The notes beneath the pieces were generated by a model. That model was not told where the DNA came from, ran no database searches, and worked only from the letters and a program-made list of their open reading frames with translations. Shown here piece by piece: positions 26,050-33,540 of a DNA stretch of 34,769 bases. A program made the translations under genes and the position numbers. Within the stretch, counting starts at the first letter, position 1, and each line of letters starts with the position of its first letter. The DNA is from JAUSFM01 sp964343705 (GTDB lineage Archaea > Nanobdellota > Nanobdellia > Woesearchaeales > UBA12501): positions 1-34,769 of the forward strand of contig CAYFJX010000011.1 in the NCBI GenBank assembly GCA_964343705.1. The letters are read 5' to 3'.

Positions 26050-27273
26050 CTACATAAGTGTATCAACAATGTCTGCCATGTATTCTGCAGCAGCAATACT
26101 TGCTGTTAAACCGGGTGAATCCATGATCCAGTGTACTGCGTTTTTATACAAACCATCTTGTTCCATGACAAATTCTCTATGTGGTTGGCCATTCTTGGTC
26201 ATTTTTGCACGGATGCCACTTGGTCCTTTTGCAAGATCAGTTTCTACAAGGGTGGGCAGGTATCCTGTTCGTTTAAGGAAATGATCTGGCCCAAATCGGT
26301 TAGTATCGTAATCTTCTTTGCCTTGCACTGGTTTTGAAGTTGGTCCCATGAGAACAGTTCGGCCAATATGCCAGTTTCCGCTACGATCTTGTTCAAATAA
26401 AGGTGTTGCATGTACACCAACACTAACATAACATGCATTAGTACCATCTACAACTGGAGTTGGGTACACATTCATGCCATTCATGTGTAAGTCTGACCTA
26501 GCTGTTTTGCTAAATGTAAAATATTCTCCTCGTGTAGGTACAATTCTGTAAGGAAAATCAGAGTTAAACATCAATGCAATATCATCTGTATACGTGCCAG
26601 CAGCATTAACAAGGATGTCAACCTGCATTGTTTCTTTCCTTCCATCTCTGCGCTTAACTTCTATTTCAAATCCTTCATTGTTCTCAAGCCCAGTAACATC
26701 AGTAACTTCTGTTTGCCATAATATTCGTGCACCTTCATCAGAGCCTATTTGGTTGCTTGCTAGAGCTACTAATCGTTCTAAATATTGTGCAGGTTCTATT
26801 ATTCCAGTTGTTGGCATGTGTAATGCAGCAAGTCCATGTACATTTGGTTCGTATGATTGTATTTCATCTAAGTCAGTAATAATATGTGGTGCAGGGAGTG
26901 CTTCGCCATTTATTTCTCTGACTAAGTGCACCCCATTTGCTTGTGCACGATCAAGTAGTTGTTGTAACAGTAAAACTTCATCTGGTGTGGTTGCAACAAT
27001 AAGTTTCCCTGTTCTTTGCACGGGCACATCATGTTTTTGACAGAACTTGTATAATTGTTGTTTTCCCTCGACAGAAAGCTGTGCTTTTAATGAACCTGGT
27101 GTGTAATAAACACCACAATGAATAACTCCAGAATTATGTCCCGATTGGCCATTACCGATTTTTGCTCCTTTTTCAATAACATAGATTTCTTCATGGCCAC
27201 GTTCACGCAGCTTGCGAGCTAGGTTTAATCCGCCAACGCCTGCGCCAATAATGGCAATACTTTTTTCTCCCAT
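26050..27273 (-). CDS. lhgO: FAD-dependent oxidoreductase, L-2-hydroxyglutarate oxidase-like
   Basis: The 407-residue protein has a Rossmann dinucleotide-binding start IAIIGAGVGGLNLARKL with Glu at the end of strand 2 (YVIEKG), as in FAD enzymes of the DAO superfamily. GHNSGVIHCGVYYTPGSLKA is the characteristic flavin-contact segment of the L-2-hydroxyglutarate oxidase/dehydrogenase family, and the length fits. The C-terminal GPSGIRAK and SPGLTASIAAAEYMA segments match the second FAD-binding part. The family oxidises L-2-hydroxyglutarate to 2-oxoglutarate; exact substrate use here is inferred from family. It lies 60 nt downstream of a TrmB-type regulator gene, which may control it. The start has no good Shine-Dalgarno. 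A weak AATATA lies about 20 nt upstream, so a leaderless transcript is possible. Confidence 0.88.
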   Translation of the reverse strand: MGEKSIAIIGAGVGGLNLARKLRERGHEEIYVIEKGAKIGNGQSGHNSGVIHCGVYYTPGSLKAQLSVEGKQQLYKFCQKHDVPVQRTGKLIVATTPDEVLLLQQLLDRAQANGVHLVREINGEALPAPHIITDLDEIQSYEPNVHGLAALHMPTTGIIEPAQYLERLVALASNQIGSDEGARILWQTEVTDVTGLENNEGFEIEVKRRDGRKETMQVDILVNAAGTYTDDIALMFNSDFPYRIVPTRGEYFTFSKTARSDLHMNGMNVYPTPVVDGTNACYVSVGVHATPLFEQDRSGNWHIGRTVLMGPTSKPVQGKEDYDTNRFGPDHFLKRTGYLPTLVETDLAKGPSGIRAKMTKNGQPHREFVMEQDGLYKNAVHWIMDSPGLTASIAAAEYMADIVDTLM

Positions 27274-27333
27274 GTGTATCTAGTCCTAACTATATTGTTG
27301 CCTAAACTGTTGCCAATTTCTACTTGTAAGGTT

Positions 27334-28083
27334 CTACACTTCTTTTGCAGTATCCCACAAAATCCAGAAATACTCTTTATACGCTTTTGCCATTTGCTGG
27401 TTTTTTACAAGGATAGTGAGTGGTGGTTCTGCAGAGTAAATAGTGATTGATACTTCATCTCCACAGATTTTAGTGTTGACTGGTGGATTGTAGTCAAAAA
27501 CGCGAACTTCAGTGAGTGGCATTGTTTTTAGGAATTTTGCCCGTTCAACACCATCATTGTTGTAAATGTGCCAATGTTTAATCTTGTGCGCGATCCGTCG
27601 TTTGTGTAGACTGTCTTGAAACTCTGTACCATTCATCTTAACTGAATGATGGGGTACTCCTAGTGAAAAGATCTCTTCTTTTTTCTCAATAAACCGTTTT
27701 TTCAAACTTCGAATTGCTGGTACTCCTTCGAACACTTGTACATCTACTTTTTGACTAGCAAGATTGTGATTTAATTCTAGCTGTGGCATGATGCTTTTGA
27801 GAAGTGTTTCTTTTTGCTGGACAAGATTCATAAGGTGGTCTGGAGCAGCTGCTCGATACCTTTTTTTGTTGTCCATTGCAATGTAATTAACAAGTCCTTT
27901 ACGTTTAAGCCGTTCAAGTGCGTCGTACACATTTGGCCTGTAGAGTTTGCTGCGTTCAGCTATCTTACCTACATTAGAAGTACCCACCTCAAGAAGTGTT
28001 AAGTATACTTTGCTCTCATTCTTACTTAGTCCCAAACTTCCTAGGACCTGTTCCTGGTCTGTTTTCATATTAGCCACTTGCAT
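27334..28083 (-). CDS. TrmB-family transcriptional regulator
   Basis: I start at MQVANMKTDQ (249 residues) because GGAGGGG lies 5 nt upstream. The 29 residues in frame before it look non-coding. Residues about 7-80 form a winged helix-turn-helix typical of the archaeal TrmB family: LGLSKNESKVYLTLLEVG, then IAERSKLYRPNVYDALERL as the recognition region, and GLVNYIAMDNKKRYRAAAP as the wing. A coiled-coil linker and a C-terminal effector-type domain follow (VPAIRSLKKRF, then ICGDEVSITIY and a C-terminal FWILW). TrmB proteins often regulate metabolic genes in response to small molecules. The adjacent oxidoreductase is the natural candidate target, and the flanking repeated elements are candidate binding sites. 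The ligand is unknown. Confidence 0.9.
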   Translation of the reverse strand: MQVANMKTDQEQVLGSLGLSKNESKVYLTLLEVGTSNVGKIAERSKLYRPNVYDALERLKRKGLVNYIAMDNKKRYRAAAPDHLMNLVQQKETLLKSIMPQLELNHNLASQKVDVQVFEGVPAIRSLKKRFIEKKEEIFSLGVPHHSVKMNGTEFQDSLHKRRIAHKIKHWHIYNNDGVERAKFLKTMPLTEVRVFDYNPPVNTKICGDEVSITIYSAEPPLTILVKNQQMAKAYKEYFWILWDTAKEV

Positions 28084-28220
28084 CACAACCCCTCCATTTT
28101 TGTTGTATGTAGTGCCGAAAAAATTGTACTGGCCCATACACTTTTTTTGTTGTAGTGATAATCTAAACACTTATTTTTGGTTATTTGTTTGTTTAGTGAG
28201 GTAAATATCTATAAAATACT

Positions 28221-28234
28221 TTTGGTGTCTAGGT
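28221..28234. repeat. 14-nt element, copy 2 (TTTGGTGTCTAGGT)
   Basis: This differs at one position from the copy at 25988-26001. A TATA-like sequence lies immediately to its left. The first long inverted repeat of this region begins 4 nt to its right. Confidence 0.45.
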
Positions 28235-28237
28235 GAG

Positions 28238-28278
28238 GACTACACTAAACGTGTCTGGTTAATCACTGCAGTGTAGTC
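28238..28278. repeat. Perfect 9-bp inverted repeat
   Basis: GACTACACT (28238-28246) is the exact reverse complement of AGTGTAGTC (28270-28278), with a 23-nt loop that contains another GTGTCT. If transcribed from the plus-strand TATA-like site near 28213, this would form the first stem of the RNA. Confidence 0.6.
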
Positions 28279-28286
28279 TTTGAACT

Positions 28287-28360
28287 ATAAAAAACAGGTG
28301 CGCTAGTACACCCTATTATGTGGTAGTACAGCGCGTAGACGCTATACACCTGTTTTTTAT
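28287..28360. ncRNA. Candidate structured RNA: 14-bp perfect outer stem with inner helices
   Basis: ATAAAAAACAGGTG (28287-28300) pairs perfectly with CACCTGTTTTTTAT (28347-28360). The 46 nt inside can fold further. GCGC (28300-28303) pairs with GCGC (28331-28334), GTAC (28306-28309) with GTAC (28326-28329), and GCG-TAGA-CGC (28333-28342) forms a small hairpin that competes for two bases. Both strands carry six T after the stem, so it could also be a bidirectional terminator for the operon ending at 28485. The strand of transcription is unknown. It is not a tRNA or any RNA family I recognise. Confidence 0.5.
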
Positions 28361-28362
28361 CC

Positions 28363-28452
28363 CAGAAACGTGCCTATACATCACGAGGCAGGTATATACC
28401 TTGGCCTTTAGACTAGGATGGGTCGCGTCGATAATTTTAAAACACGTTTCTG
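28363..28452. ncRNA. Candidate structured RNA: 10-bp perfect outer stem with inner pairings
   Basis: CAGAAACGTG (28363-28372) pairs perfectly with CACGTTTCTG (28443-28452). Directly inside, CCTA (28373-28376) can pair with TAGG (28414-28417), AGGC (28386-28389) with GCCT (28404-28407), and GGTATATACC (28391-28400) is self-complementary. It starts 2 nt after the preceding stem, so both may belong to one molecule. The interior is less AT-rich than its surroundings. The family is not recognised. Confidence 0.45.
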
Positions 28453-28484
28453 TTATTTAAAAAGAAAGGATATACAATATATAA

Positions 28485-29999
28485 CTACAACCATGAAACC
28501 ATGTTTTCAGCTAATGGTGACCCTGGTTTTGGCTTAGGTTTAGTACTGGGCTGTGTTTTATCCCTTGTTCGCTTCCTACCTGGCTGCTTTTTTACTGGTT
28601 CAGCTTGTATTACAGGTACTTCAACTGCTTTAACAGGTTCATACACTGGTTCAGCTACCTGCTCTACAACATCAGGCACAACCGCCTTTATATAAGCAGG
28701 TGTGTTCACATGATGTTCAGCTTTCACTCCAGTGCTTCTTCTTCCTTCGCCTGAAATGTATGCTTGTAACTTTCCTATCTCCTCAGGAATATAATTAATG
28801 GACTTCATTCCCATCTCACTACGAACATGCTTGATTGCTGTAAGCATTCCAAGATATGATTTTGCTGTAGCTTGGGGATTATCTTGACTGTCTAAGACTT
28901 GCGCGGTGTTCATTGTTCTAATTTTTCGTGCAGTTTCATTGGTTCTAGTATCAAGTTCTTGCACTTTTTCTTTGTGTACATGCTGGTAGTGTGTTACTAT
29001 ATCCTCAAGTGCTTCAAGTGCAGTGTCAAGACCTTTGCCTGTGTGTTCTTTTACAAATGTTGAAGCTTCTGCTACTTGTGCTTCTCCTGTTTGCAAAGCT
29101 GTTACATATGCACTGTTTGCTTTCACTGTTGTTATAATCTCAAGTGATTGTCCAATTTTTTCTTGCAGTAATTGTGCTTCTTCGAAAATAGGTTGGTGTT
29201 CAGGCGGTACTGCTTTTACTCCAAGACTTTGTTCAAGACTTTTTACATGCGCTGCTGCGTACTCCTTGGTTGCTGCAACCATGGCAAGCTCTGATCCTCC
29301 AAATACGTCGAGAAGTGCGAACATACTGTCAACAAAGGGGATGGTGGATCCTCGTATGAATGTACTTCTGTATTCTCCCCATTTGTCAAGACTAAATTTG
29401 TTCTGCAGTTCTTTTGCTTCTTTTTTTACTTCATTGTAAAGATCATTTGCTTTACTTCTAGCTTCAGTTGCAGTCTCTTGGTCATCTACGCCAGTGTATT
29501 TTCCTTGTAACTCTGCAAAAGAAGCATCCATTGCAAGCTCACCATGAACACGAGCATACTCAGTTGTAAATGGCTTTACAGCTTTCCGTGCTTTAGCATA
29601 TGATTCGGGAATCTGATCAGTAAAAGCAACATATGCTTGTGCAAATGCAAGAAATCCGTCAAATGCTTGCTTTTTCCCCTCTTCTGTTTCTGAACGCTGG
29701 TATGAAAGAAGATGATGGTTGCCCTCGTGTTTACTGATGTTTTTAACGTATTTTGCAACACTTTTTTGAAGAAGTTCTTGTGCTTCTACAATCCTTCCAG
29801 GAATTTTCTTACTTGGACCTTTTCTATTCTTGTACACATCAATTTGTTTTCTATCATAAGAAGCAAATTCTTGCATAAGTCTCAGTACTTCATCTTGTTG
29901 TTTAAGACTGGTTAACCTACCTACACGTTCAATCCTATCGCATGTATGTTGATAGTTTGCGTCAGGTCCAAAATTTGTTGCTATGCTCTCTGCTGTCAT
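28485..29999 (-). CDS. Helical protein with Pro/Lys-rich C-terminal tail
   Basis: The 504-residue product is mostly amphipathic helix without signal peptide or membrane segment. After about 430 it changes to a Pro/Val/Glu-rich stretch (EPVYEPVKAVEVPVIQAEPV), then a very basic Pro/Lys tail (KKQPGRKRTRDK, KPKPKPG) ending SPLAENMVSWL. A similar EPVVEP-type stretch lies in the middle of the ATPase encoded just upstream. It is the last gene of the right-hand cluster. GGGGAT lies about 8 nt before the ATG, and a TATA-like AGTATAATATAC at 30019-30030 may give it its own promoter. The basic tail could bind nucleic acid or a membrane surface. No family is recognised. Confidence 0.82.
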   Translation of the reverse strand: MTAESIATNFGPDANYQHTCDRIERVGRLTSLKQQDEVLRLMQEFASYDRKQIDVYKNRKGPSKKIPGRIVEAQELLQKSVAKYVKNISKHEGNHHLLSYQRSETEEGKKQAFDGFLAFAQAYVAFTDQIPESYAKARKAVKPFTTEYARVHGELAMDASFAELQGKYTGVDDQETATEARSKANDLYNEVKKEAKELQNKFSLDKWGEYRSTFIRGSTIPFVDSMFALLDVFGGSELAMVAATKEYAAAHVKSLEQSLGVKAVPPEHQPIFEEAQLLQEKIGQSLEIITTVKANSAYVTALQTGEAQVAEASTFVKEHTGKGLDTALEALEDIVTHYQHVHKEKVQELDTRTNETARKIRTMNTAQVLDSQDNPQATAKSYLGMLTAIKHVRSEMGMKSINYIPEEIGKLQAYISGEGRRSTGVKAEHHVNTPAYIKAVVPDVVEQVAEPVYEPVKAVEVPVIQAEPVKKQPGRKRTRDKTQPSTKPKPKPGSPLAENMVSWL

Positions 30000-30018
30000 G
30001 CTCTTATCCCCTGCACTA

Positions 30019-30030
30019 GTATATTATACT
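30019..30030 (-). promoter_or_regulatory. TATA-like box before the helical-protein gene
   Basis: On the minus strand AGTATAATATAC lies about 20-30 nt before the ATG at 29999, inside a 76-nt gap after the divergent AAA+ gene. It suits an archaeal TATA box with a very short leader. A bacterial -10 reading lacks a properly spaced -35. Confidence 0.4.
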
Positions 30031-30075
30031 TGTATTGAGGGTACTGTATTATTTCAATTGTTGTTGTAGTACTGC

Positions 30076-31914
30076 CTACTTCACATCTAAAGAAACGTCT
30101 TGTGCTACTAGTTGAATGCTTTCTCCACGCGTAATGTCGTATACTTTAGTTGTATTACTTGCATTCCATGCTTCAAATGCAACTGAGTGATTTTCACGCA
30201 TAATCTCAGAAGCTTCCTCATAAATAGCATTCCAATCAAGTGCTATCTCTGTCTGCTTGTCTTCTGCAACTTTGTATGTTCCTGCATCTTCTTTAAGCAA
30301 TCCAATTGCTGTAAGGTTCTTAATACTATCTTGTACAAATCTGCGTTTGTCTTTTGCAGGCAAGCCTTGCACAGAAGCAAGTAGGTCTTCTTCTGTATAC
30401 ACATCCTTCTGATCAAATGCTTGCAAGACTACGTTATCTATGACATCAACACCACGCACATTGTCATAAAACATACTGCCATATGTTTGCTGCACATTGT
30501 ACAAGTCAGGCAGTGCAACATGAATTGTTAAGTTCCCTTGTTCATCTCGTGATATTGCTCGCTCTCTGAAATGGTACCGTGCAGATCCTGCCATAAGTTC
30601 ACTTATGTATTTAATAAATGATCGTGTCCGCACATTCTTTTTGATGTCATCAGGCAAAGCTTTTACAAATGAAGCCATGAATGGATTAACAAACTTAACA
30701 TCTCCAAGACTTTTTGCTTCTTCAATATGTTTCTTAAAAGCTACAGATGAATCTTTGTCACCTTGCTCTTCTACTTGCGATGCAGCATACTCTTCAAGTA
30801 CTCGCTCTGTTTGTTCAGGACTAATATCTGTATATACTTTTACAAATCGACGTGTAAGCTCCTCATCAACTTTCTTACTGAACTCATTGCTAATTGCAAA
30901 TGTGTACAATACTTGGTTGGGTGCAGGTGTTACAAGTCGTTCCACGCCTTTTCGTGATCCTTTTGTTCTTGAATGCACATACGGCTCCCCTTCAGCCCAG
31001 GATTTAACAACTTCAATAAGTTCTTTTGACTTTTGCAATTCTTGAATTGCAATTTGTTTGTACGCACCTGCTCGTAGTTTAGGATCATTAGGGATGGAGG
31101 CCTTGGTTGCTCCTTGGATTTCTAGAACATCGTCCTTTTCTTGCAGTGAGAGGATGGCTCTGTACAAAACAGTTTTACCGCTACCACTTAGGCTGACAAT
31201 CCCGGTGTGTGTTCCTTGCAACATTGCATAGACAAGAAGGCACGCATTTGTCTCCTCTCCTGTTACACCCAGGGACTTGAAGTAATTAACAACATCCTTG
31301 TTGCTTGGTGGCTTTGCTTGGACAAGTAATGAGGAAACTAGATCGTTTTGTGGTTCTTCTACAACTGGTTCAACAGTTGGTTCTACAATTGGTTCGAGAA
31401 CAGTGCTGATTTCTTGTTGCAGTGCAGCTTCACTAACAATTCCTTGGTCTGCTTTTACTGCGTCATCTATGCTGCTCAGTGTTGGTTCAATAGTTTTTTC
31501 TGGTACAGGAGTCTCTACTCCGCCTTGGATAACACGGTAGTCACTTAAGTCAACAACTCTGTCAGCTGCTTCAACTTCAGCAATAACTGCCTCTAAAACA
31601 TCCGGTTTTCTAAACATGTCCTCTGGCTCACTTGTTTGTGCTGTTCCACCTTTTGCTTTTTTAACTCGTGTCTGAGCTCTCTTGATCATATTTACATATC
31701 CTCTTATTTTAGTTTTCAAATAAGGATTCCTTGTTCTATTAAGAAGGCTATTTACAACACTTAAGTCAGCTTTAACTTGCGAAGCAGGCACAGAAAGACA
31801 TCTTCCTGCTTGTGAGTCAAGATCAACAGCACTGTAACGTTCACCAAGTATTTCCAAATACCTATCAACATGGTCCCATAGTTGACTAAAGTCAGATTCA
31901 TTCAGGTTAGGCAT
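30076..31914 (-). CDS. Divergent AAA+ ATPase with C-terminal winged-helix-like region
   Basis: I start at MPNLNESDF (612 residues), an ATG that overlaps the upstream stop and has GGAG 9 nt before it. The alternative is a GTG at 31938. A helical N-terminal 100 residues and a Glu/Pro/Val-rich linker (EPIVEPTVEPVVEEP) precede the ATPase core. The P-loop is VSLSGSGKT at about 239-247, with Ser in place of the first Gly. The Walker B equivalent QIAIQE lacks the Asp. The sensor-1-like FAISNE and an arginine pair ELTRRF are present. This order resembles MoxR/MCM-like AAA+ proteins. The C-terminal 130 residues look like a winged helix (TEEDLLASVQ, then LTAIGLLKEDAGTYKVAE). ATP hydrolysis is uncertain because of the Walker changes. 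It follows a canonical AAA+ gene. Confidence 0.82.
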   Translation of the reverse strand: MPNLNESDFSQLWDHVDRYLEILGERYSAVDLDSQAGRCLSVPASQVKADLSVVNSLLNRTRNPYLKTKIRGYVNMIKRAQTRVKKAKGGTAQTSEPEDMFRKPDVLEAVIAEVEAADRVVDLSDYRVIQGGVETPVPEKTIEPTLSSIDDAVKADQGIVSEAALQQEISTVLEPIVEPTVEPVVEEPQNDLVSSLLVQAKPPSNKDVVNYFKSLGVTGEETNACLLVYAMLQGTHTGIVSLSGSGKTVLYRAILSLQEKDDVLEIQGATKASIPNDPKLRAGAYKQIAIQELQKSKELIEVVKSWAEGEPYVHSRTKGSRKGVERLVTPAPNQVLYTFAISNEFSKKVDEELTRRFVKVYTDISPEQTERVLEEYAASQVEEQGDKDSSVAFKKHIEEAKSLGDVKFVNPFMASFVKALPDDIKKNVRTRSFIKYISELMAGSARYHFRERAISRDEQGNLTIHVALPDLYNVQQTYGSMFYDNVRGVDVIDNVVLQAFDQKDVYTEEDLLASVQGLPAKDKRRFVQDSIKNLTAIGLLKEDAGTYKVAEDKQTEIALDWNAIYEEASEIMRENHSVAFEAWNASNTTKVYDITRGESIQLVAQDVSLDVK

Positions 31915-33493
31915 GTAAACCAGCTCCGTTAGTGCCACGAAGTGCTGGCATTTTCATGTTTTTGTAATCATCAGGAAGATCGTGTGTTTGGTATGTCTTA
32001 ACGAGTTTATCTACTGAAACTGGCACAATACTTCTTCCTTCTTTGAAACTTGCTTTAACTTCTTCTACAAGCGCTGCTCCAAACAAATCATCAATTATTC
32101 GACCTGCAAGGTAAGCAGGATTATCTTCTGAAAAGGGTAATAATCGGTTGTATTCTTTTGACCATGGCTGGAATACTTGTAGTCCAGGGTTCGCTATCTG
32201 AGTGTAATCAGTAGCTCGTTCAATCACGCCTTGTTGCACTGCTTGTAGGTCTTCGACAGTTTCAGGATAACCAACCTTTATTCTTTTTCCTCTGTGTGCA
32301 ATGTTTGGGTCAATAAGATCATAATGGTTTGTCGTTATGACCAGAACAATCTGGTAATCAGTTGCTATTCCTTCAATCTTTGACTTGAGTGCAGAACCTA
32401 ATTCATTACCATCTTGGTTGTTGCCTGTAACAGGGCGTTTTGCAATCACTTCTCCTTCATCAATTAGTATAACACAACTTTCTGTTCCTTCTTTTTCTCG
32501 CTTTGCTTTAGCATGTTTGTATAACCTGTCAAGATTTTTAGCTGTTTCGTGTTGCAATGAACTTCCAATGTCTGACGCTTGAGCAACTACGTATGAAAGT
32601 CCACTTTCAAGTGCTAAGGACTTTACCATTGTTGTTTTTCCAGTTCCAGGGGGCCCTTCCATTATGATGAACCTTGGTAGTTGTCGAGGGTGTACGTACT
32701 TAATCATCTCTTTGAAGAAGGCTCTGGTCTCAAGGTAATCCTGGAGTTGATTAACTGCATCCTCTGATGGCTTGCCACGCAGGTAGTGGTGTGCGGGTTT
32801 TGTAAGCTGTGTCTGCTCAACTTCAGTTGTATGGCTTTCAAGAATTTCAAGATCAAGCATGTCACCACGGTCAGCACCACTACTTGTTTGCCTGTTTTCT
32901 TTTTCTTCTTTAAATCCTCGATAGGTTTTTCCTTGAATGGTTACACGTGTTTCTTTTAACTCCTTTAGTATTTCCCTGTACTCTGGTTTTTTGAACTCTC
33001 TCTCAATGCTGTCTCTGAGAGCGCTCAGAAACTCAGCTTGAAACGCTTTGGCAGGAGTGGTCACTTTGCGGATAAGTTCAGCTTGATACTTTGCAAGGCT
33101 ATTAAGTGATGTCTTGTAGTTTTCTGGTTTTCCTACACCAAATCTAAAATTGTCCAAACTAATTCTTGACTTTCTTACTTCAGTGTCGTCATCAGCTATT
33201 TGTTCAAGTCCTTCTGTACATCCAATATGTAATGCATAAAGGTTAAGTGCTCTTTTTTCTGATCGCTCACTGCCTGTCAGATCATTTTCTTCAATAAATG
33301 TCTTCATGATGGCACTTGTCACTGTATATGCGCGTTGTGCACTTTCAACAACATCTTCTAAATCATGTTTGTTCTTTTTTGCCTCGGGTCGTACTTGTAA
33401 GTTTTGGTAGAATTCAAATACATTGAGCATGTCAACTACTTGAGCGGTTGTAGATTCGATCATGCTATTGTCTATTTGGAGATTGTTTTTCAT
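31907..33493 (-). CDS. AAA+ ATPase with helical N-terminal domain
   Basis: The N-terminal 230 residues of 528 are helical and unrecognised. Then comes a canonical AAA+ domain: Walker A GPPGTGKT (280-287), Walker B CVILIDEGE with Asp345 and Glu346, sensor 1 VITTNHYD with Asn389, and RGKR (401-404) in the arginine-finger position. The style is that of classical AAA proteins such as Cdc48/FtsH/Vps4-type remodellers. No protease, membrane helix or second ATPase domain follows, so it may remodel or disassemble a protein complex. GAGGGA lies 6 nt before the ATG. The gene overlaps the next ATPase gene by 8 nt, so the two are probably co-translated and may act together. The substrate is not known; the neighbouring coiled-coil proteins are candidates. 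Confidence 0.9.
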   Translation of the reverse strand: MKNNLQIDNSMIESTTAQVVDMLNVFEFYQNLQVRPEAKKNKHDLEDVVESAQRAYTVTSAIMKTFIEENDLTGSERSEKRALNLYALHIGCTEGLEQIADDDTEVRKSRISLDNFRFGVGKPENYKTSLNSLAKYQAELIRKVTTPAKAFQAEFLSALRDSIEREFKKPEYREILKELKETRVTIQGKTYRGFKEEKENRQTSSGADRGDMLDLEILESHTTEVEQTQLTKPAHHYLRGKPSEDAVNQLQDYLETRAFFKEMIKYVHPRQLPRFIIMEGPPGTGKTTMVKSLALESGLSYVVAQASDIGSSLQHETAKNLDRLYKHAKAKREKEGTESCVILIDEGEVIAKRPVTGNNQDGNELGSALKSKIEGIATDYQIVLVITTNHYDLIDPNIAHRGKRIKVGYPETVEDLQAVQQGVIERATDYTQIANPGLQVFQPWSKEYNRLLPFSEDNPAYLAGRIIDDLFGAALVEEVKASFKEGRSIVPVSVDKLVKTYQTHDLPDDYKNMKMPALRGTNGAGLHA

Positions 33494-33504
33494 GCGCTTC
33501 CCTC

Positions 33505-33539
33505 AAAAAAATGAAAAATAAAAAGTTAAAAAAATAAAA
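33505..33539 (-). terminator. Oligo-T terminator after the coiled-coil gene
   Basis: Read on the minus strand, the gap directly after the stop codon at 33541 consists of T-tracts of about 7, 5, 5 and 7 separated by one to three other bases. Archaeal RNA polymerase often terminates at such T-runs without a hairpin. The same gap ends in the ribosome-binding site of the AAA+ gene, so termination may be only partial. Confidence 0.55.
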
Positions 33540-33540
33540 C

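Larger units (their letters stand above)
28084..28484. other. 401-nt non-coding region rich in inverted repeats
   Basis: No gene is visible between the TrmB-type regulator and the upstream helical-protein gene. From left to right: the regulator's ribosome-binding site; a 7-bp inverted repeat CTAAACA/TGTTTAG (28163-28169 and 28190-28196); a plus-strand TATA-like CTATAAAATA (28209-28218); the shared 14-nt element (28221-28234); and three nested or consecutive perfect inverted repeats at 28238-28278, 28287-28360 and 28363-28452. The last part before the helical-protein gene is AT-rich. The region could hold a non-coding RNA, terminators of the upstream operon, and the promoter and operator of the regulator gene. 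Confidence 0.6.

Noticed and set aside
28084..28170. N-terminal extension of the TrmB-type regulator
   Set aside because: The 29 extra residues look unlike family members, and GGAGGGG sits 5 nt before the internal ATG at 28083.
28287..28360. tRNA or tRNA-like gene
   Set aside because: The length is near that of a tRNA, but there is no 7-5-5-5 arm pattern, no T-loop consensus and the outer stem has 14 bp.
30019..30030. Bacterial sigma-70 promoter (TATAAT)
   Set aside because: No -35 element lies at the proper spacing, and the gene content is archaeal.
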